From contig JBBIJJ010000234.1 of NCBI GenBank assembly GCA_037446035.1, positions 1-5,510 of the forward strand: 5,510 nucleotides of DNA, written 5' to 3'. The notes under the pieces are model-generated. The model was given only the letters and a program-made list of their open reading frames with translations, ran no database searches and had not been told where the DNA came from. Each line of letters opens with the position of its first letter. Within the stretch, counting starts at the first letter, position 1. The position numbers and the translations under genes are program-made. Of the stretch, positions 5,378 to 5,510 are shown one piece after another. This DNA comes from DSNY01 sp037446035. Its GTDB lineage: Bacteria; Pseudomonadota; Gammaproteobacteria; Burkholderiales; Burkholderiaceae_F.

Positions 5378-5510
5378 ACGCGCGAGCGAGTGCCTGCGAT
5401 CCGTGGCCGGGGCTCGCGATCGGGGGCCTGGCATCGTTTAGCGGTTGCCGGTCCGGTGGCGCCGTCATCCGGCCCGTTCATCCTGAATCCGTCAAGTTAG
5501 ATCCGGCAGT
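5374..5510 (+). CDS. Possible start of a second lipoprotein gene, cut by the window edge
   Basis: A frame starting with GTG at 5374 overlaps the tagH stop as GTGA and stays open to the window end (45 full codons). It could also start at GTG 5371. The translation has a moderately hydrophobic stretch and a possible lipobox FSGC with Cys25. In Vibrio-type T6SS clusters the FHA gene vasC is followed by the lipoprotein gene vasD (tssJ), so position and leader would fit tssJ. Against it: the n-region has only one Arg, Phe is unusual at the first lipobox position, no good ribosome site is placed near the start (AAGGAG is 17 or more bases away), and the last dozen codons have poor third-position GC including a TTA. 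No TssJ motif is reached. The stretch may instead be an AT-richer intergenic region. Confidence 0.3.
   Translation, partial: MNARASACDPWPGLAIGGLASFSGCRSGGAVIRPVHPESVKLDPA

Noticed and set aside
4187..5434. 415-codon open frame on the minus strand opposite tagH
   Set aside because: Arg/His-rich shadow of a gene with FHA and TagH motifs; no domain recognised.
1..5510. CRISPR array, tRNA, rRNA or insertion sequence
   Set aside because: No regularly spaced repeats, no cloverleaf-like sequence, no rRNA-like stretch, and no transposase or terminal inverted repeats were seen on either strand.

Overview
This is a GC-rich window (about 70 % G+C, strong G/C preference in codon third positions, Ala/Pro/Arg-rich proteins). 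It looks like a high-GC Gram-negative proteobacterium, most likely a betaproteobacterium of the Burkholderiales kind. The evidence is an outer-membrane-type lipoprotein, a type VI secretion (T6SS) FHA protein and a typical proteobacterial glutaryl-CoA dehydrogenase. The genus cannot be fixed from the sequence.

Layout. Bases 1-342 hold no convincing gene, only a short imperfect palindrome (39-59) and a GC-rich inverted repeat past the 3' end of the first gene. Bases 343-1545 (minus strand) are a complete glutaryl-CoA dehydrogenase gene (gcdH), a catabolic enzyme with no obvious link to the rest. A 111-base divergent spacer follows. On the plus strand come a membrane Ser/Thr protein kinase (1657-3267), a structured 335-base intergenic region (3268-3602), a glycine-zipper lipoprotein (3603-4313) and a T6SS FHA protein of the TagH/ImpI/VasC type (4310-5377). 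The last two overlap by ATGA. The window ends in a possible start of one more lipoprotein gene (5374 onward, low confidence), the position where some T6SS clusters carry tssJ/vasD.

How the genes could work together. TagH is the cytoplasmic phosphothreonine-reading (FHA) adaptor of T6SS. In the known threonine-phosphorylation pathway of Pseudomonas, an inner-membrane kinase (PpkA) phosphorylates the FHA protein to promote secretion, and the outer-membrane lipoprotein TagQ with TagR lies upstream of the kinase. Here a kinase with one membrane span and a small Cys-containing, TPR-like periplasmic tail sits next to an outer-membrane lipoprotein and an FHA protein. I infer an envelope-sensing switch for a T6SS whose structural genes lie beyond the right edge. 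The kinase lacks the C-terminal von Willebrand domain of Pseudomonas PpkA and no PppA phosphatase is visible, so this would be a variant of the pathway.

Beyond the genes, the main structural signals are: an 11-bp bulged stem-loop (3454-3481), a 30-base imperfect direct repeat 168 bases apart (3384 and 3552) and small palindromes (3415-3436), all in the kinase-lipoprotein intergenic region; a perfect 14-bp hairpin inside tagH at the linker between its two domains (4630-4660); and a 14-bp palindrome between two candidate kinase starts (1730-1743).
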